A stretch of 64,000 nucleotides of DNA from Caulobacter segnis (GCF_019931575.1 NZ_CP082923.1:4340001-4404000), one strand, 5' to 3'; positions 24,507-34,036 are shown, counted from the stretch's first letter. The notes: generated by a model not told the origin, from the sequence alone. Translations and numbers: made by a program.

Positions 24507-25649
24507 ATGGCAAGGATCTTCGAGAGACGAGCACTGTTCCTGGCGACCACCGCCCTGGCGGCGGCGCTGTTGATGACAAGCGGCGCGGCCCTGGCGGCCA
24601 ATACCCTGAAGATCAACGCCAGCGGAGCGGGCAACTCCGTCAACAGCCTGTCCATCACCCAGGACGCCACCCACCCCAGCAACACCATCAGCGCCAACGG
24701 GCTGCCCGGCGGCACGGCCCTGCTGATCCACGGCCCGTGGAGCTCGGTCAGCATCAACCAGCAAGGCGCCGGCAACGTCCTGAAGGGCGCCTTCACCGAC
24801 GCCACCACGGGCGGCAGCCTGACGCTGAACTACGGCTCGGCCGCCGCCGGCGGCAACAACACCCACTCGCTGACCATCGGCGCCACGACGCCGCCGGTGG
24901 CCCCGACGGTGACGGTCAATGTGGTCAACACCGATCCGGGAACCACAGCCAACACCATCACCGACGTCCTCGACGGCGCCGCCCTCACCTACAGCCTGAC
25001 GGTCAACGGCACCAACAACACCATCACCAACACCGTGGCCTCGACGAGCGGCAGCAACAGCCTGACCGAAACCTTCACCGGCGACGCCAACACCGTCGTC
25101 AACACCCTGGCGGCGTCCGGCGCCATCTCGGTGACCGAGAGCGTGACCGGTTCGAACAACACCATCACCAACACCTTCTCGGGGGCGACGACGATCACCG
25201 GCTCGATCACCCTGCTGTCCGACAACAACACCGTGACCAACACCTCGAGCGGGGCGGGCGACAAGACCTTCTCGGTGAGCCTGCCGGCGGCCAACGGCAA
25301 CACCATCAGCAACGCCTTCACCGGAAGCGGCGTCCAGACCTCGAACCTGACCGTCACCGGCACGGGGTCCAAGGTCGACTACGGCCTGACCTCCAGCGCC
25401 GCCTCGGTGGCCAATGTCACCCTGTCGAACGTCGTAGGGGCGGCGACGGCGGCGGGCAAGGTGCGGGTGACCCAGTCGGGCGGCGGCGCCACCTCGCTGT
25501 CGCTGACCGTCGACGGCGGGGCCTTCACCCTGGGCAGCTCGCTGGCGGGCGGGGCTGGCATCCTGATCAGCCAGACCAGCGCCGACGCGTCCATGGACAT
25601 CAGTTCGACGCCCGCGGCCAACGGCTACACGATCAGCCTCAGCCAGTAG
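24507..25649 (+). CDS. Large curlin-repeat-like secreted protein, presumed fibre subunit
   Basis: A 380-residue exported protein with signal peptide (MARIFERR, hydrophobic core, cleavage near GAALA-AN), almost free of charged residues and lacking Cys. It is very rich in Ser, Thr, Asn, Gly and Val. Residues 79-90 (SSVSINQQGAGN) fit the first half of the curlin motif S-x5-Q-x-G-x2-N exactly, and 36-43 and 319-325 are weaker copies. From about 159 to 298 there are six units of 22-24 residues, each a strand, an N-rich turn (TNNTITN, DANTVVN, SNNTITN, DNNTVTN, ANGNTISN) and a second strand. This matches the strand-turn-strand period of CsgA, but the protein is 2.5 times longer. AAGGAGG lies 8 nt before the ATG. 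Position after csgG makes it the likely export substrate. Fibre formation is inference. Confidence 0.72.
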   Translation: MARIFERRALFLATTALAAALLMTSGAALAANTLKINASGAGNSVNSLSITQDATHPSNTISANGLPGGTALLIHGPWSSVSINQQGAGNVLKGAFTDATTGGSLTLNYGSAAAGGNNTHSLTIGATTPPVAPTVTVNVVNTDPGTTANTITDVLDGAALTYSLTVNGTNNTITNTVASTSGSNSLTETFTGDANTVVNTLAASGAISVTESVTGSNNTITNTFSGATTITGSITLLSDNNTVTNTSSGAGDKTFSVSLPAANGNTISNAFTGSGVQTSNLTVTGTGSKVDYGLTSSAASVANVTLSNVVGAATAAGKVRVTQSGGGATSLSLTVDGGAFTLGSSLAGGAGILISQTSADASMDISSTPAANGYTISLSQ

Positions 25650-25661
25650 CCGGGCCGGTCC

Positions 25662-26129
25662 ATGCGGGATCGGAGACAAGGCGGTCGGCGTCCGGTTCGG
25701 ACGTCGGCCGGTCGGGGCGTGGCCGCGACGGCGATGCTGCTCGCCATCGTCGCGGTCGCTCTCCCCGCCCGGGCCGCCACCCTGGCGGCGTGCCGGCAGA
25801 TGGACAGCGCCAGTCCGTCGACCACCGCGCTGTTCATCCCCGCCGGCTCGCTGTTTCGCGACACCGGCCGGGTCGACGACCCGCTGGCCGCCTTTACCGG
25901 CGACCGGTGGCAGCTGCGCCTGGAGACCATCGTCGACGCCACCATCCCGCCGCTGCGCGAATGCGTGTTGATCTGGGTGCGGATCACCAGCGACTCCTCG
26001 GTCAAGTCGGTGTCGCTGGCCGACAACCGCAACTTCGTCTACGCCGGCAACAGCAACCTGCTCGACGCCACCCCGCCGTCGGAGGAGCTGCTGACTCTGG
26101 TCGGCCGCGTGCTGGACCAGGTGCCGTGA
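25662..26129 (+). CDS. Unrecognised secreted protein ending the curli-like operon
   Basis: 155 residues. After a basic N-terminus (MRDRRQGGRRPVRTSAGRG) there is a signal helix TAMLLAIVAVALPARA and probable cleavage before ATLAACRQMD. The mature part, about 115 residues, has two Cys (in LAACRQM and LRECVLIW) that could form one disulfide. Alternating strands such as DRWQLRLETI and CVLIWVRIT suggest a small beta-sandwich. I do not recognise it. CsgE, CsgB, CsgC or CsgH would be expected here, but none of their motifs is clear. It begins 12 bp after the repeat protein and is surely cotranscribed, so an accessory, chaperone or nucleator role is a reasonable but untested idea. Confidence 0.7.
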   Translation: MRDRRQGGRRPVRTSAGRGVAATAMLLAIVAVALPARAATLAACRQMDSASPSTTALFIPAGSLFRDTGRVDDPLAAFTGDRWQLRLETIVDATIPPLRECVLIWVRITSDSSVKSVSLADNRNFVYAGNSNLLDATPPSEELLTLVGRVLDQVP

Positions 26130-26244
26130 GCGAGGCCTCGGGCGGACGTCGGCGCAACGGATCGACGCGCCGATGCGGCAGGTCGACCGGTTCCAGAGTC
26201 GGCCCCGCGAAACGGCGGCGGCGGGTCGAAGCTAGAGCCCGCGC

Positions 26245-27252
26245 CTACTCCGGCGCGACCACCTTGAAGCCCTTGGCGCGCAGGCGGTCCAGCACGCCGC
26301 CCTCGGTCAGCAGCGAGCGCAGCTCGATCACCGCCACGGCCTTGCCGGGCTTCTTCAGGGCCGAGGTGATGGCGCCGACGGCGTCGTCCTGGCCGTCCTG
26401 GAACTGGCGGGCGATCCAGGGCGTGGACGCCAGGCACCGCTGATAGCCGCGCTCGGCCGAGACGACTTCGCGCACCTGACCCTCGGCCCACTGCTCGGCG
26501 GTCTCGCGGACGCTGGCCAGGCCATTCTCGGCCTGCTTGAGGCCGGCGTCCAGGCACAGCTCCTGCAGCGGCTGAGGCGCCTCGGCCAACGACTTGACCA
26601 TGCCGATCAGGTCGTAGTCGTCCAGCTTCTTGATGCGAGGCTGGACCTTGAGGTCCTTGCTCTTGGCCAGGTCGCGGACGCGGTCGGTCAGCTTGCCCAG
26701 GGTGATCGAGACGCCGCCGCCTCGGTCGTTGGCGATGATGAAGCCCGCCAGGGCGGGTTTCATGTCGTCGGAGTCGTTCTCGGCCTTGCCGCGCGCCTTC
26801 AACTGCTTTTCCAGCCGCGCGCGCAGGTCGGGCGGCAGGGTCTCGCGCATCGGCCTGCCCATCATGAACTGCTTGCCGCGCCCGGGGATCAGGGCCAGCA
26901 GACTCAGGATCCGCACCTCCGGCTCCTGGCCGATGATCAGCACATTGGCCCCGTCCAGCCGGCGGCGCAGCACCGAGTCGTCGAAATCCAGCTTGTCCGG
27001 GGTGAAGGCCGGCACCCCCATCACATAGACCGTGGTGTCGCCGTCGGTGACCTTCCACCAGGCCGGGCCCGGCAGGCGGGCGTTGACGATCAGCTCCTCG
27101 ACCAGGTTGGCCTGGCTGTCGACCGGGGTCAGGTCGACAGGCTTGGTCTGGTGGATAGAGACTTCGTTCTTGCCCTGAACCTGGGCGAGGGCCGAGCCGC
27201 CCATCAGCAACGAAAGCGCCAGGCCGGCGGCGGCGAAACGGGTCAGCGTCAC
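26245..27252 (-). CDS. Degenerate TraB/GumN-family secreted protein
   Basis: Periplasmic or secreted protein of 335 residues with signal peptide (MTLTRFAAAGLALSLLMGGSALAQ). The TraB/GumN frame is visible: PAWWKVTDGDTTVYVMG near residue 64, a helical middle, paired Cys (in LQELCLDAG and GYQRCLAS), and the end AVAVIELRSLLTEGGVLDRLRAKGFKVV (key residues AVAVIE-L-GVLDRLRAKG-V). In active family members the first motif ends GTxH and the last contains GxxH. Here these read GVPAF and VIELRSLL, so both conserved histidines are missing. Metal-dependent activity is therefore doubtful. It stands alone, divergent from mutL and convergent with the curli-like operon. Confidence 0.75.
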   Translation of the reverse strand: MTLTRFAAAGLALSLLMGGSALAQVQGKNEVSIHQTKPVDLTPVDSQANLVEELIVNARLPGPAWWKVTDGDTTVYVMGVPAFTPDKLDFDDSVLRRRLDGANVLIIGQEPEVRILSLLALIPGRGKQFMMGRPMRETLPPDLRARLEKQLKARGKAENDSDDMKPALAGFIIANDRGGGVSITLGKLTDRVRDLAKSKDLKVQPRIKKLDDYDLIGMVKSLAEAPQPLQELCLDAGLKQAENGLASVRETAEQWAEGQVREVVSAERGYQRCLASTPWIARQFQDGQDDAVGAITSALKKPGKAVAVIELRSLLTEGGVLDRLRAKGFKVVAPE

Positions 27253-27404
27253 TATCTTGAGTTCCTCGAAGGCGCGCGGAATCGCACTAAAGTCGTCCCT
27301 CGCCTCTTCGTTCGCTGATCGGCGCTCGTCCGGTCAACTTAAGGAGTTGCAATGTACGGTCCAGCTTCGACGCGGACCGGACTGCTTCGTTGAAAGTCCG
27401 CTAG

Positions 27405-29306
27405 ATGCCGATCCGCCGCCTGCCGCCCGAGACCGTCAACCGCATCGCCGCCGGCGAGGTGGTCGAGCGCCCGGCCAGCGCCATCAAGGAGCTGGTCGAC
27501 AACGCCATCGACGCGGGCGCCAGCCGGATCGAGGTCGAGGCCCATGGCGGCGGCCTGACCCGGATCCTGGTCGCCGACGACGGCTGCGGTCTGTCGGCCG
27601 ACGAGCTGCCGGTGGCCATCGAGCGCCACGCGACGTCCAAGCTGGCCCCCGACGAAGACGGCCTGTGGGACCTGCTGCGTATCCACACCATGGGCTTCCG
27701 GGGCGAGGCCCTGCCGTCGATCGGCTCGGTGGCGCGGCTGCAGATCTCCTCGCGCGCCAAGGGCCAGCAGGACGCCCATTCGATCCTGGTCGAGGGCGGC
27801 CAGGTGGGCGACGTCGCGCCCGCCGCCTTCCCCGGCCCGCACGGGGCCCGCATCGAGGTGCGCGACCTATTCTACGCCACCCCCGCGCGGCTGAAGTTCA
27901 TGAAGTCCGAGCGCGCCGAGGCGCTGGCGATCACCGAGGAGATCAAGCGCCAGGCCATGGCCAATGAGAGCGTCGGCTTCTCGCTGGACATCGACGGCCG
28001 CAAGATCCTGCGCCTGCCGGCCGAGCATCCGGGACCTCAAGGTCGCCTGGCGCGCCTGGCCGCCGTGCTGGGCCGCGACTTCCAGGACAACGCCATCGAG
28101 ATCGACCAGCTTCGCGACGGCGTTCGCTTGTCGGGGTTCGCGGGGCTCCCGACCTACAACCGCGGCAACGCCGCCCACCAGTACCTGTTCGTCAACGGCC
28201 GGCCGGTGCGCGACCGCCTGCTGCAAGGCGCCCTGCGCGCGGCCTATGCCGACTTCCTGGCGCGGGACCGCCACCCGACGGCGGCCCTGTACGTCACGCT
28301 CGACCCGACCGAGGTCGACGTCAACGTCCACCCAGCCAAGGCCGAGGTCCGCTTTCGCGATCCGGCCCTGGTGCGCGGCCTGATCGTCGGGGCCCTGCGC
28401 CACGCCCTGGCCGGGGCCGGGCACCGCGCCTCGACCACGGTCGCCAACCAGGCCCTGGACAGCATCCGCGCCCAGCAGAGCCCCTTCCCTGGCTATCAGC
28501 CGGGACCTTCGCCCGCCGGCTTCTCGGCCTGGCGCGAGGGCGGCTGGACGCCGCCGACGCAGCGGCCAATGGATCTGCCGGGGCTGAACGAGGTGTCGGC
28601 CCGCGTGGAGCCTTCCTTTGGCGGCGAACTGGCCGAGGTGGTGCGCGAGGCCTACACGTCGGTCGCCTTCGAGGACCGCCCAAGCCCGGACTACCCGCCC
28701 GCCGCCGCGCCGTTCGACCCGGTCGACTTCCCGCTGGGCGCGGCCCGGGCCCAGGTGCACGAGACCTACATCGTCGCCCAGACCCGCGACGGCATGGTCA
28801 TCGTCGACCAGCACGCCGCCCACGAGCGCCTGGTCTACGAGCGGATGAAGGGCGAGATGGCCGCCGGCGGCGTGGCCCGCCAGACCCTGCTGCTGCCCGA
28901 GGTGGTCGACCTGGACCCCGCCGAGGCCGAGCGCGTCGTCGCCCGCGCCGCGGAGCTGGCCAGCCTGGGGCTGGTCATCGAAAGCTTCGGCCCCGGCGCG
29001 GTGCTGGTGCGCGAGACCCCGGCCCTGCTGGGCAAGACCGACGCCGCCGCCCTGGTCCGCGACATCGCCGACGACCTGGCCGAGAACGGCGCGGCCCTGG
29101 CCCTGAAGGAGCGGCTGGAGGAGGTCTGCTCGACCATGGCCTGCCACGGCAGCGTCCGCGCCGGCCGCCGCCTCAACGGCGTCGAGATGAACGCCCTGCT
29201 GCGCGAGATGGAGGCCACGCCCCATTCGGGCCAGTGCAACCATGGCCGGCCGACCTATGTGGAATTGAAGCTGGCCGATATCGAGAAGCTGTTCGGGCGC
29301 CGATAG
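27405..29306 (+). CDS. mutL: DNA mismatch repair protein MutL
   Basis: Links mismatch recognition by MutS to strand removal. The N-terminal GHKL ATPase has RIAAGEVVERPASAIKELVDN, DDGCGL, the lid segment TMGFRGEALPSI, and GTRIEV-like HGARIEVRDLFYATPARLKF (key residues GARI-V-LF-ATPARLKF). The transducer domain ends near residue 330, followed by a Pro-rich linker (to about 445). The C-terminal dimerisation domain carries the endonuclease motif DQHAAHERLVYE (Asp468) with ACHGSVRAG and CNHGRPT. This is therefore the nicking type of MutL used in bacteria without MutH. Length is 633 residues. Confidence 0.97.
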   Translation: MPIRRLPPETVNRIAAGEVVERPASAIKELVDNAIDAGASRIEVEAHGGGLTRILVADDGCGLSADELPVAIERHATSKLAPDEDGLWDLLRIHTMGFRGEALPSIGSVARLQISSRAKGQQDAHSILVEGGQVGDVAPAAFPGPHGARIEVRDLFYATPARLKFMKSERAEALAITEEIKRQAMANESVGFSLDIDGRKILRLPAEHPGPQGRLARLAAVLGRDFQDNAIEIDQLRDGVRLSGFAGLPTYNRGNAAHQYLFVNGRPVRDRLLQGALRAAYADFLARDRHPTAALYVTLDPTEVDVNVHPAKAEVRFRDPALVRGLIVGALRHALAGAGHRASTTVANQALDSIRAQQSPFPGYQPGPSPAGFSAWREGGWTPPTQRPMDLPGLNEVSARVEPSFGGELAEVVREAYTSVAFEDRPSPDYPPAAAPFDPVDFPLGAARAQVHETYIVAQTRDGMVIVDQHAAHERLVYERMKGEMAAGGVARQTLLLPEVVDLDPAEAERVVARAAELASLGLVIESFGPGAVLVRETPALLGKTDAAALVRDIADDLAENGAALALKERLEEVCSTMACHGSVRAGRRLNGVEMNALLREMEATPHSGQCNHGRPTYVELKLADIEKLFGRR

Positions 29307-29355
29307 AACCTATCCGACCTGCGGGACGTTGCTCGTCAAACCCGGAGGCCCCGCC

Positions 29356-29769
29356 ATGGACATCCACCGCGGTCGACTGATCGACCACATCCATCTGCGC
29401 GCGCGCGACCTGGAGGCGACCAAGCGCTTCTACCGCGCGGTATTGGACGTCCTGGGCGTCCCCTTCAACGAGGACGACCACCACCTCGACGCCGACGAGC
29501 TGTGGATCGACGCGGGCGAGCCGGCCACCCATGTCCATCTGGCCTTCCAGGCGCGGGATCGTGACGCGGTCGCGCGCTTCCACCAGGCGGGCTTGGCCGC
29601 CGGCGGCCGCGATAACGGCGGACCGGGCGAGCGGCCGTATCATCCGGGCTACTACGCCGCGTTCCTGTGGGATCCGGACGGCAACAATATCGAGGCGGTG
29701 TTTCACGGACCGGCCGAGCGCTCGGCCGACAGCGTGGTCTTCAGTTTCGAGACGCCGACGCCTGGCTAG
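29356..29769 (+). CDS. VOC-family (glyoxalase/dioxygenase fold) protein
   Basis: 137-residue metal-binding beta-alpha-beta protein. The pattern is RLIDHIHLRARDLEATKRFY at the N-terminus, a central HVHLAFQARDRDAV, and the final YYAAFLWDPDGNNIEAVFH with the usual C-terminal metal ligand Glu. Substrate unknown. GGAGG lies 8 nt before the ATG at 29356. It follows mutL by 49 bp; its stop overlaps the 3' end of the opposite-strand gene by 4 bp. A second protein of the same fold, with the same YYAAF-DPDG-NIEAV end, lies at 34471-34881. Confidence 0.85.
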   Translation: MDIHRGRLIDHIHLRARDLEATKRFYRAVLDVLGVPFNEDDHHLDADELWIDAGEPATHVHLAFQARDRDAVARFHQAGLAAGGRDNGGPGERPYHPGYYAAFLWDPDGNNIEAVFHGPAERSADSVVFSFETPTPG

Positions 29770-31142
29770 GCGGCGTTCTGGGCCAGGGCCAGCGGCGCGC
29801 CCTCGGCGCTGGCGACGGGCTTGTCCAGCAGGTCGGTCACGGCCGGTCCCTGGACGCGGGTGACGCCGCCGGCCTTGCAGGCCTCCAGCTCGACGTCCGA
29901 GGCCACGTTGGCCACGACCTGGCGCACGCCCTTGGCCACGTACTGCGACTTGCGCTCGACGAACTTCAGGATCTGCTTCAGGCGGTCGTGGTCGGTCTCG
30001 CCGTCCAGCACCAGGGTGATGGTGTCGACCAGCTCGGGCGGCAGGCCCGAGATCGGGAAGGTCGGGTCGGTGATCCGCACGTCCATCTGGGCGAAACTGC
30101 CCTGCAGGAACGCCCGCGCCTGCTGCAGCATGCCGATCGAGGCCTCGCGCGGCGTGCCGTAGATGGTGGCGACCAGACGCGGCTGCTTGTCCAGCGGATA
30201 GCGCGACAGGCGGGTCTTGTAAGAGTCCTGCGAGGACGGCGTGGTCAGGTTCCAGAACCCGAACGGCACGTGGATCTCGCCGAACGAGGCGGTCTTGAGC
30301 GCGCCTTGCGCGTCGGTCAGGGCGATCAGGTCGCGCTTGAGCAGCTTGGAGTCGTCTTCCGGCGGCGGCCCGATCAGATCGGCGCGCATGCCGATGGCCG
30401 AGCCGACGAAGACGCCCTCGGCGAGGTCGTAGATCCCCCACCAGCCGGTTTCCGCCGGCGGCGGCGGGATCTCGGCCTTGGCGGCGAGCTTGGCGGCCAG
30501 GGCCGGCTGCGGCTTGGCCTTGCCGGGTTCGGGCTTGACGACGGGCGGGCCGGTCTCGGCCGGCGCTTCAGCCTTGGGGGGCTCGATGACGGGAATGGCC
30601 GGCGCCGGGGCGGGCGCGGCCTTGGCCGGCGCGGGCTCGCGCTCGATCGTCGTGGCGGCGGCCAGGCCCGACTTCTTCTCGGCGGCCTTCTCCTCGGCGT
30701 GGACCTTGGCTTCGGCGCGGGTGGCGGGCAGCGGCTCGATGGAGTCGGCGGTGATGACGTGGACGCGGCCCGGCTCGCCGCCGTAGCCCTCGCCGTTCAG
30801 CAGGCCCTTCAGCGCCTTCTGCGACAGGCTGGCGAACTTCAGCACCGCCTGCTCGTCGCCCTCGAAGGTCATCAGGGCGATCTGGCCGATCGGGCGGCCG
30901 GGGAAGAGAACCTTTTCCAGCTCGGCGGCCAGACCCTGCACCTCGGTGGGATCCAGCTGCTCGACATGGTGATCGGCCACCACGAAGGCCAGGGGCGCCA
31001 CGGCCCCGCACTTGCGCGGCGCGCGCCAGCGGGCCTTCAGGAACGCGTCCGCCACCCCCTGCGCCTTGTGCTTGGGGATATCACCCGGCGCGCTCTCGCC
31101 GTCGGCGGTAAACAAAATTCGCAAGCAGGCGATGGCCGTCAT
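29766..31142 (-). CDS. Unrecognised two-domain protein with Pro/Ala-rich linker
   Basis: 458 residues, no family recognised. Residues about 1-135 form a globular domain with no clear signal peptide (MTAIACLRILFTADGES; GAVAPLAFVVADHHVEQLDP). About 135-225 is a low-complexity Ala/Pro/Lys/Glu linker (for example APAKAAPAPAPAIPVIEPP). About 228-435 is a second globular domain starting GWWGIYDLAEGVFVG and containing SRYPLDKQPRLVATIYGTP, then a helical stretch DRLKQILKFVERKSQYVAKG. Codon use is like its neighbours, so it is a real gene. The upstream region carries an inverted repeat AAAACG-A-CGTTTT at 31193-31205. Transcribed alone. Confidence 0.7.
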   Translation of the reverse strand: MTAIACLRILFTADGESAPGDIPKHKAQGVADAFLKARWRAPRKCGAVAPLAFVVADHHVEQLDPTEVQGLAAELEKVLFPGRPIGQIALMTFEGDEQAVLKFASLSQKALKGLLNGEGYGGEPGRVHVITADSIEPLPATRAEAKVHAEEKAAEKKSGLAAATTIEREPAPAKAAPAPAPAIPVIEPPKAEAPAETGPPVVKPEPGKAKPQPALAAKLAAKAEIPPPPAETGWWGIYDLAEGVFVGSAIGMRADLIGPPPEDDSKLLKRDLIALTDAQGALKTASFGEIHVPFGFWNLTTPSSQDSYKTRLSRYPLDKQPRLVATIYGTPREASIGMLQQARAFLQGSFAQMDVRITDPTFPISGLPPELVDTITLVLDGETDHDRLKQILKFVERKSQYVAKGVRQVVANVASDVELEACKAGGVTRVQGPAVTDLLDKPVASAEGAPLALAQNAA

Positions 31143-31261
31143 GACGTTTGACGCTACCGGCCCTTCATTTGTGAATCCTTACAACCGACAGGAAAACGAC
31201 GTTTTATTTCCCGCGACAAACCGTCCCGGAGTCCGTCCGCTTTCCGAAGGCCGCCAGGACC

Positions 31262-31858
31262 CTAGACGAAGGTCTCGCTGAGGCGGAATTCCAGCCGCTC
31301 GCGGATCGCCGGCCAGTCATAGTCGGTGATCGAGAAGACGGCCGTGTCGCGGATGTGGCCGGTCCAGGTGACCTTGTGGTTGCGCAGCACGCCTTCCTTG
31401 CTGGCGCCCAGCTTCTGTACCGCAGCCTGGCTGCGGGCGTTGCGGACGTCGACATTGAACTCGACGCGGATGGCGTTGGCCTTCTCGAAGGCGTGGGCCA
31501 GCATCAGGCGCTTGCTCTCCGGATTGACCGGGCCCGACCGCGCGTCGGGGTTCAGGAAGGTCGAGCCGATCTCCAGCCCGCCGTGCAGCCTGCGGATGTT
31601 CAGGTAGCTGGAGGTGCCGATGACCTTGCCGTCCGACAGGCGGCGGATGGCGAAGCCGATGCGCTCGCCCCGGTCGGTCTCGCCCTGCAGCGCGCCCCAG
31701 AAGTCGTCGAAGCCCTCGCCGCAGCCGTTGACCGACATGATCTCCCAGCTCTCGGGATCGCAGTCGATGGCGGCCTTCAGCTCGTCGCGATGGTCGATGG
31801 TGATCGGTTCGAGCCGGACGTAGCGGCCCTGCAGGGTGTCGGCGGTCAAGGTCAGCAT
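31262..31858 (-). CDS. GNAT-family N-acetyltransferase
   Basis: 198-residue RimJ/RimL-like acetyltransferase. It begins LQGRYVRLEPITIDHRDEL, the usual first strand and helix, and has GERIGFAIRRLSDGKVIGTSSYLNI in the middle strands. It ends with AHAFEKANAIRVEFNVDVRNARSQAAVQKLGASKEGVLR (key residues N-RV-F-V-N-RS-A-KLGA-EGVLR), the conserved NxRSxxxxxKLGF-type acetyl-CoA region. The ATG at 31858 is preferred over the frame extension to 31930. Substrate (protein N-terminus, antibiotic or other amine) unknown. Divergent from the acyl-CoA dehydrogenase, with a perfect palindrome between them. Confidence 0.87.
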   Translation of the reverse strand: MLTLTADTLQGRYVRLEPITIDHRDELKAAIDCDPESWEIMSVNGCGEGFDDFWGALQGETDRGERIGFAIRRLSDGKVIGTSSYLNIRRLHGGLEIGSTFLNPDARSGPVNPESKRLMLAHAFEKANAIRVEFNVDVRNARSQAAVQKLGASKEGVLRNHKVTWTGHIRDTAVFSITDYDWPAIRERLEFRLSETFV

Positions 31859-31970
31859 GACGGTGTTTTCGACCAGGACAGGAGCTCTGACAACCCGCCG
31901 CCCTCGGATTCCCGCCGCAATCGGCCGCATGCCCGCTTGCCCCTCGCGTCAAGGCGGTGCTACAACCACT

Positions 31971-31986
31971 TCAAACAATTGTTTGA
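31971..31986. promoter_or_regulatory. Perfect 16-bp palindrome upstream of the acyl-CoA dehydrogenase
   Basis: TCAAACAATTGTTTGA is fully self-complementary and ends 29 bp before the dehydrogenase ATG at 32016. Length, AT-rich centre and location are those of a TetR-family operator. The regulator is not adjacent. It could also affect the divergent GNAT gene, 112 bp away. Confidence 0.65.
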
Positions 31987-32015
31987 CTCAAAGAGAGCGG
32001 GTAGAGGGAACGGCC

Positions 32016-33320
<1,305 letters not shown>

Positions 33321-33470
33321 CCACCCTTCTCCCCTTGCGGGAGAAGGTGGCGGCCGTAGGCCGACGGATGAGGGGTCGCACAGGCGACCCCTTTTTCGTG
33401 GGCGGCGGATCGGACTTTCAACCGCTCATCCGGCCTTCTGGGCCACCTTCTCCCGCAAGGGGAGAAGGGA
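33321..33470. repeat. 150-bp composite palindromic element with a built-in terminator
   Basis: Bases 33324-33351 are the exact reverse complement of 33442-33469 (28 bp). Each arm itself contains a CTTCTCC/GGAGAAG hairpin. Inside, GGATGAG and CTCATCC are also opposed. The centre holds a perfect 9-bp stem (33371-33379 with 33384-33392) plus a T tract to 33396, a convincing terminator for the dehydrogenase gene. There is no coding content. It resembles a REP- or MITE-type intergenic element; copy number cannot be judged from one window. Confidence 0.8.
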
Positions 33471-33517
33471 GCAAATTCCGGGCGGACACCCTTCCCTCCC
33501 CGGGCGATCATCGCTCC

Positions 33518-34036
33518 ATGAGTCGTCCCGCTCGCCTGATCCTGGACCGCCAGCCCTCGCCGATCGGCGAACTGCTGATCGTGACCGACGGGGCGGGCGT
33601 GTTGCGGGCGCTGGATTTCCATGACTACGAGCACCGGCTGGACCGCCTGCTGAAGACCCACTACGGCCCGTTGCGGCCGGACGCTGGGTCGGCGCCCGCC
33701 GCGATCAGCGACGCCCTCGAAGCCTATTTCGACGGTGAGTTCGCAGCGCTGAACACGATCCCCTGGGCGACCAACGGCACGGCCTTCCAGCACGCGGTGT
33801 GGACGGCGCTGACCCAGATCCCGGCGGGCGAGACCATCACCTATTCGGAACTGGCCCGGCGCGCCGGCCGTCCGGCCGCGATCCGCGCCGCCGGCCACGC
33901 CAACGGCGCCAACCCCTTGAGCATCGTCGCCCCCTGCCATCGGGTGATCGGCATGGACGGCGCGTTGACCGGCTATGGCGGCGGCATCGAACGCAAGCGC
34001 TGGCTGCTGGCGCACGAAGGCGCCCGCCGCGACTAG
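33518..34036 (+). CDS. ogt: Methylated-DNA--protein-cysteine methyltransferase (Ogt type)
   Basis: Single-use repair protein that removes alkyl groups from O6-alkylguanine. 172 residues with an N-terminal ribonuclease-like subdomain (SPIGELLIVTDGAGVLRALDF) and the C-terminal catalytic part: FQHAVWTALTQIPAGETITYSE, the Arg finger and helix-turn-helix in RPAAIRAAGHANGANP, acceptor PCHRV, and YGGGIERKRWLLAHE. Second of three genes of this family in the window. The ATG at 33518 gives the usual start; no strong ribosome site is seen. The stop overlaps the end of the opposite-strand membrane protein gene by 4 bp. Confidence 0.93.
   Translation: MSRPARLILDRQPSPIGELLIVTDGAGVLRALDFHDYEHRLDRLLKTHYGPLRPDAGSAPAAISDALEAYFDGEFAALNTIPWATNGTAFQHAVWTALTQIPAGETITYSELARRAGRPAAIRAAGHANGANPLSIVAPCHRVIGMDGALTGYGGGIERKRWLLAHEGARRD

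Noticed and set aside
25662..26129. Assignment as CsgE
   Set aside because: The CsgE core (WGSWI-type strand, PLKRDF, final helix) is not recognisable; left unnamed.
31193..31205. AAAACG-A-CGTTTT as a firm operator
   Set aside because: Short and in a moderately AT-rich patch; could easily arise by chance, so mentioned only with the gene.
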